Assembly (NCBI GenBank): GCA_021297895.1
Contig: JAJTHN010000047.1
Coordinates: 1 to 46,930 of the forward strand
DNA: 46,930 nucleotides
DNA from: Phycisphaeraceae bacterium
GTDB taxonomy: Bacteria > Planctomycetota > Phycisphaerae > Phycisphaerales > UBA1924
Direction of reading: 5' to 3'
The position numbers were made by a program, and so were the translations under genes. The notes beneath the pieces are model-generated. The model ran no database searches. It worked only from the letters and a program-made list of their open reading frames with translations, and was not told where the DNA came from. Below, in pieces: positions 43,957 to 46,930 of this stretch; position 1 is the first letter of the stretch, and each line of letters opens with the position of its first letter.

Positions 43957-44016
43957 CCCCACAACGCGGGCCCCCACCACGAGGGCCCCCACAACACGTG
44001 CCCCCACAACGCGGGG
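43957..44016. repeat. Tandem repeat, 4 x 15 bp
   Basis: Units start CCCCACAAC or CCCCACCAC and end GCGGGC-like. It lies just upstream of the NHL gene. The divisible-by-three unit keeps a frame open (VVGAR-like peptides), but this is unlikely to be translated. Confidence 0.85.
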
Positions 44017-44186
44017 CCGTTCACGCCGCCCGCCCCGGCCCGGCCCTGAGACTGATGCACACCGCGGACGTGGGGGATGAAGCGCCGACTCGTGACCGCT
44101 CCGCTCAGACGGGGCGATGGGCTGTCGCCATGGGTGGAGCGACGCTGCTCTGAGTGTCGCGGAACCCGAGGAAGGCGGCTGGCAGC

Positions 44187-44234
44187 GTGGCAGCGTGGCA
44201 GAGTGGCTCAGTGGCGCAGTGGCAGAGTGGGCGT
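44187..44234 (+). repeat. 8-bp-period tandem repeat, 6 units
   Basis: Six octamers in a row: GTGGCAGC, GTGGCAGA, GTGGCTCA, GTGGCGCA, GTGGCAGA, GTGGGCGT. An inverted block of the same type lies at 44361-44395, so the pair can fold back on itself over about 130 bp. Confidence 0.85.
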
Positions 44235-44360
44235 GGGGGCAGAGTGTGGCCTGGGGAGGTCGGCACTGCGTGCCGACGCATCGGTCCGCGGCCGAGCGTG
44301 ATGAAATGAAGGCCGTGGCCGCGACGTGCGCGGCCCCACGAGCACACGGCCGCTGCCTGT

Positions 44361-44395
44361 GTCACTCTGCCACGCTGTCACTCCGCCACCGCGCC
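44361..44395 (-). repeat. 8-bp-period tandem repeat, inverted block
   Basis: On the - strand it reads GTGGCGGA, GTGACAGC, GTGGCAGA, GTGACA. It is the inverse orientation of the block at 44187-44234. Confidence 0.8.
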
Positions 44396-44498
44396 ATTTC
44401 CTCGCTGATCCCGCGGACAAGGAACCGTGCCCGTGTTGATCGAGCGCCCGAACAAGAGCGCACCGGTTCGTCCCCATTCAACTCCCCTCGCTCCCGCC

Positions 44499-44533
44499 CC
44501 CACAGCCCACAGCCCACAGCCCACAGCCCACAA
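44499..44533. repeat. Tandem repeat, 5 x 7 bp (CCCACAG)
   Basis: Five units of CCCACAG, the last ending in A, followed by a degenerate continuation. It is a microsatellite-like tract in noncoding DNA, prone to slippage. Confidence 0.85.
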
Positions 44534-44555
44534 CCCCACACCCCCCGCAGCCCGT

Positions 44556-44588
44556 AAACGACGACCCCCGGCTTGCACCGGGGGTCGT
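44556..44588 (-). terminator. Terminator of the third PEP-CTERM-like gene
   Basis: ACGACCCCCGG (44561-44571) pairs perfectly with 44578-44588 around a 6-nt loop. On the - strand it is followed by only GTTTAC, so the U run is weak. It lies about 48 bp after the stop codon at 44636. Confidence 0.6.
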
Positions 44589-44635
44589 TCCAACGCACAT
44601 GATGAGTCGAGCCTCGCTCAAGGCCCGCTTTGTGA

Positions 44636-45859
44636 TCAATCCCGACGGCGACGCGCCGCGACCAGGCCCGCGAGCCCGAGCACACCGACGACGCCCGGCG
44701 CAGGGATGACCCCGAAGGCGTATCCCGATCGGCCGTTGGCCAGTTCGTAGTAGAAGGCGAAGCGGCCCGCATCGTTGAGGGCGGCGCTCGAGATGGCCAG
44801 CCGCCGCACCGTCGAGCCGAAGAGCGTGTCGCCGGCGCGGATGAGTTCGATGGTCAGGTTCCCGCGCTGCACGGCGATAAGGTCGAGCGGCGTGCCGAGC
44901 GGCGCGACCGATGCCAGGAAGAGGATGTCGCCCGAGTCATTGATGCTGATGTCGCCGCCGAGATTGGTCAGGGCGACGCCGTTGAGCGAGGGAGCCAGCA
45001 GCGAGCTGCTCGCGCCGTTGAAGTACACGATGCCCCGCCCGCCACCGACGCGCCGATCGCCGACGGCCGCGACGAGCCTGTTGCCCGAATAGCCGTAGCC
45101 CTGGATGTTCAGGATGCCCTGGGTGGGATCGAAGGCGTCGATGATGGCCTGCGGCGAGCCCGCGGGGAGCGTGACACTCCAGATGCGCGAGAGCGGGGCT
45201 GAGAACCGGGCCGTGGCGACGATGGATCGGCCATCATCGAGCACACCCACGCCGAGAATGCGGTTGATTTGTCCGGGCTCGATGCCCGACTGGTTCGCGA
45301 CGAAGACGGCGGGTTCGGCCGGGTTCTCGGAATAGATGGATCCGGTCGCGCCGTTGAGCGAGACACCGATCCTGCCATCGGTGCTGTACCCGCCCACGCC
45401 CAAGGGGACGTTCGCAACCGGCCCGAAGGTGGTTGTCAGGGTGACCGACGAATCCCCCAGGGCGACGCGGACGGCGTGCTCGACATTGCCGGAGACCGCG
45501 TTGGCACTGATCGAGTAGGCAACGCGCCCCGCGCTGTTGACCGCGAGATTGTTGATCCGCTGGGTGGTGCTGTCGAACACCACCCGCGGCGCTACGCCCG
45601 GCTGCCACACGACGATGCTCTGTGCGGTGGCGCTGACGTTGTTCGAGCGGGCGAAGGCGACGTGGTTGTCGTCGCTGACCGCGTAGCGACTCTGGTCAAC
45701 GACGTTCAGCAGATCGCCCACGCCGCGATCGAAGACCACCTGCGCCTGGATCGACGCCCAGGCCGACCCGCACGCCCAGAGCACCCCGGCCGCACCGACC
45801 GCAACGCCACAGCCCATCCGGCGCATCCCGGGGGATCCGCCACAATTCGCACGCACCAT
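44636..45859 (-). CDS. Secreted PEP-CTERM-like protein
   Basis: A 407-residue exported protein. ATG 45859 has GAGAGG 5 nt upstream. After a basic start, residues 15-37 (MGCGVAVGAAGVLWACGSAW) are a signal peptide ending AWA-SI. The body has repeated beta-propeller-like phrases: VSDDNHVAFARSNN, AVNSAGRVAYSISAN, YSTDGRIGVSLNG, SINDSGDILFLASV, ALNDAGRFAFYYELANG, each with an NDxGxxxF-type core. These are typical of planctomycete proteins of the choice-of-anchor type. The tail is VIPAPGVVGVLGLAGLVAA followed by RRRRD, a PEP-CTERM-like signal with PAP. Function unknown. Confidence 0.87.
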   Translation of the reverse strand: MVRANCGGSPGMRRMGCGVAVGAAGVLWACGSAWASIQAQVVFDRGVGDLLNVVDQSRYAVSDDNHVAFARSNNVSATAQSIVVWQPGVAPRVVFDSTTQRINNLAVNSAGRVAYSISANAVSGNVEHAVRVALGDSSVTLTTTFGPVANVPLGVGGYSTDGRIGVSLNGATGSIYSENPAEPAVFVANQSGIEPGQINRILGVGVLDDGRSIVATARFSAPLSRIWSVTLPAGSPQAIIDAFDPTQGILNIQGYGYSGNRLVAAVGDRRVGGGRGIVYFNGASSSLLAPSLNGVALTNLGGDISINDSGDILFLASVAPLGTPLDLIAVQRGNLTIELIRAGDTLFGSTVRRLAISSAALNDAGRFAFYYELANGRSGYAFGVIPAPGVVGVLGLAGLVAARRRRD

Positions 45860-45989
45860 GATGACCTCTCGTTCTTCTTCTTGGACAGAGCCTCTTCGGC
45901 CTGCTCGGCAAGTCCCGGACATTCACGCAAAGTCCCGGGGCCGGGCGGCCCGCGAGCCGCATCAGCGGATCGCCGCACCCCGCGCCGGA

Positions 45990-46012
45990 GTGTGTGCCAT
46001 TTTAGCACACAC
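45990..46012. promoter_or_regulatory. Dyad overlapping a -10-like hexamer
   Basis: GTGTGTGC (45990-45997) and GCACACAC (46005-46012) form a perfect 8-bp inverted repeat around CATTTTA. On the - strand the loop gives TAAAAT, a good -10 hexamer about 140 bp before the PEP-CTERM-like start. The -35 is poor. It may be a promoter controlled by a dimeric regulator. Confidence 0.4.
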
Positions 46013-46095
46013 CGGGCCGATTTCGAGCCGAACACCGCAAGTTTCGTGGCCGCCCTCGAGTTTCCGGATGGGTGAGGGGGCTGGGGCGATGCGGA

Positions 46096-46147
46096 TGGGG
46101 GGGCGGGGGAGAGGAGGGGCTGGGGTTGGGGGTGGGGGGTGGGGGGC
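46096..46147 (+). other. G-quadruplex-forming tract
   Basis: Seven or more runs of four to seven G separated by one to three bases, for example GGGGCTGGGGTTGGGGG, on the + strand. Confidence 0.7.
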
Positions 46148-46299
46148 TTGCCGTGTTCCGGTGGTTTGCAAGGGTGTCCGAGCACAGCCCTTGCCGCGCC
46201 GCCGGCAAGGGTCGTATGCCCGAAGCGGGCGCGTGGGCTGGGGCGGCGGCGGGGCGGTCCGGGCGGCCGAACGGGCACGCCGGGGGTGCGACGGACGGC

Positions 46300-46446
46300 T
46301 CCGGGCGTACGGCAAATGAGTCCGGGCGTGCGGCAGAGGTCTTCGGGCGTACGACAAATGAGTCCGGGCGTACGGCAGAAGCCTTCGGGCGTACGACAGA
46401 GGACTCCGGGCGTACGACAGAGGACTCCGGGCGTACGACAGAAGTC
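46300..46446. repeat. Tandem repeat, 7 x 21 bp
   Basis: Seven head-to-tail 21-bp units begin at 46300, 46321, 46342, 46363, 46384, 46405 and 46426. Each starts TCCGGGCG or TTCGGGCG and carries CGTACG (CGTGCG in one) at its centre, then GCAAATGAG, ACAGAGGAC or a close form. An incomplete eighth unit (TCCGTACGCCCC) follows and a degenerate one precedes. There are no unique spacers. Confidence 0.93.
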
Positions 46447-46637
46447 TCCGTACGCCCCTCTTGAAAAGGCCGATGTTCCGCGAACGCGGCGGGAAGTGAC
46501 AGCGAACGGCGGCGAAAATGTGGTAAAAAGTCGTGAAAGTTCGGGACTTGCCGAGGGGAGGGCTCAGGCTGTGTGGGGCGGCGGTGGGGTTGGGTTTCGA
46601 TAGGTTCGGGTACGGATGGGCGGGAGGACCTCTCTTC

Positions 46638-46693
46638 GATCCTCCCCCATTTCCCAATGGGGGAGGTGGCGAGTCCGCGAGCCGGAGGGGGAA
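46638..46693 (-). repeat. 56-bp REP-like repeat, copy B1 (inverted)
   Basis: On the - strand it matches copy A: TTCCCCCTCCGGCTCG at its start, GACTCGCCA in the middle, a stem-loop with an 11-bp stem (46641-46651 with 46656-46666) and GGAGGATC at its end. Confidence 0.8.
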
Positions 46694-46742
46694 AGACACG
46701 ACGGTCAGGCCGCGATTCCGGTGTTCAGTTCGCCCCCGCGAA

Positions 46743-46798
46743 GACCCCCTCCGCCGCGAAGACGCGGCACCTCCCCCGGTAGGAACCGGGGGAGGAGC
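46743..46798 (+). repeat. 56-bp REP-like repeat, copy B2 (direct)
   Basis: It contains CCCCCTCCGCCGCGAAGACG and a stem-loop with an 11-bp stem (46770-46780 with 46785-46795, loop AGGA). It faces copy B1 across 49 bp, making a BIME-like inverted pair. Confidence 0.8.
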
Positions 46799-46812
46799 TT
46801 TCTGATTTGTCG

Positions 46813-46873
46813 CCTTGCCACTCCGCCACTCTGCCACTGCGTCACTGCGCCACTCTGTCACTGCGCCGCTCGG
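46813..46873 (-). repeat. 8-bp-period tandem repeat, about 7 units
   Basis: On the - strand GCGGCGCA, GTGACAGA, GTGGCGCA, GTGACGCA, GTGGCAGA, GTGGCGGA, GTGGCAAG. It is the longest block of this family. Confidence 0.85.
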
Positions 46874-46905
46874 TCCGCCGCGTCTCCGCCCTAAACTTGC
46901 CTCTT

Positions 46906-46930
46906 ATGTCCACCCCGCCCCCCCCTGCCC
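46906..46930 (+). CDS. Start of a gene running off the window (partial)
   Basis: ATG at 46906 begins MSTPPPPA before the window ends. TAAACT at 46892-46897 ends 8 nt before it, the same near-leaderless arrangement as other genes here. Too short to identify. Confidence 0.35.

Larger units (their letters stand above)
43825..44635. other. Repeat-rich intergenic region
   Basis: About 800 bp with no accepted gene. It holds a four-unit 15-bp tandem repeat, two blocks of the 8-bp-period repeat in opposite orientations, a five-unit 7-bp repeat and the terminator of the third PEP-CTERM-like gene. The promoter of operon B should also lie here, but I cannot place it. Confidence 0.55.
46013..46905. other. 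Long repeat-rich intergenic region
   Basis: About 900 bp with no accepted gene. In order: a G-rich tract (46096-46147), a 7-unit 21-bp tandem repeat, an inverted pair of REP-like units, and an 8-bp-period repeat. A long open frame on the - strand across it (to about 46861) has repeat-derived, Pro/Arg-rich content and is not considered a gene. Confidence 0.6.

Noticed and set aside
46300-46446. CRISPR array
   Set aside because: The 21-bp units follow each other without unique spacers and no cas gene is nearby. It is a tandem repeat.
45962-46861. Open frame of 299 codons on the - strand
   Set aside because: It crosses the REP-like pair, the 21-bp array, the G-rich tract and octamer repeats. 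Its Pro/Arg-rich content is what those repeats give in any open frame, and it has no ribosome site.

Overview
The window is GC-rich and dense, with most genes in long same-strand runs and a few large intergenic stretches full of short repeats. It looks like a chromosome segment of a planctomycete, most likely of the Phycisphaerae type. The reasons are three secreted proteins with PEP-CTERM-like tails (PTP or PAP plus a hydrophobic helix plus an Arg cluster), a DUF1559-like type IV prepilin-like protein, many MoxR/DUF58/von Willebrand A (vWA) proteins, GTG starts, weak or absent Shine-Dalgarno sites in part of the genes, and a split set of housekeeping genes (dnaE, holA, rnc, rpmH, serA). The assignment is an inference; no rRNA or tRNA was seen.

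Layout. 1-1.2 kb: a terminator of an upstream gene and a PEP-CTERM-like protein (-). 1.2-8.6 kb: dnaE, an exported M28 peptidase, a pyruvate-kinase-like protein and a small hypothetical protein. 8.6-14.4 kb: a second PEP-CTERM-like protein and a small surface-polysaccharide region (GDP-fucose-synthase-like epimerase, two methyltransferases, a flippase). 14.4-18.9 kb: a lipoprotein, holA and a soluble FHA-GAF histidine kinase. 18.97-25.35 kb: operon A of vWA proteins (DUF58, BatA-like, vWA with a GATase-like domain). 25.4-32.8 kb: DUF4190-like protein, HIT protein, rpmH (bL34, 52 codons), rnc, a prepilin-like protein, a zinc-ribbon membrane protein, a small lipoprotein and an AstA-like acyltransferase. 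32.8-44 kb: serA, then operon B (NHL-repeat lipoprotein, large vWA protein, MoxR ATPase, DUF58, BatA-like). 44-46.9 kb: a third PEP-CTERM-like protein between two repeat-rich intergenic regions, and the first codons of a gene running off the end.

Most interesting points. (1) Operon B is interrupted exactly between moxR and its DUF58 gene by a compact 794-bp unit: a GxxExxY (PD-(D/E)XK-like) protein gene bounded by perfect 31-bp inverted repeats, each built of three 8-bp repeats. It has the look of a small nuclease-repeat mobile unit. (2) A dispersed 8-bp-period repeat (GTGGCNNA-like) occurs at five places, one inside dnaE in a region that looks like a lineage insertion. (3) A 56-bp palindromic REP-like family has three copies, two of them as an inverted pair. 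(4) Seven 21-bp direct repeats with a CGTACG core lie beside a strong G-quadruplex tract. (5) Several genes have a TANNNT hexamer ending 6-7 nt before the start codon, which suggests leaderless transcripts. (6) Two paralogous vWA operons share a single visible MoxR, and one BatA-like copy has lost a MIDAS residue.
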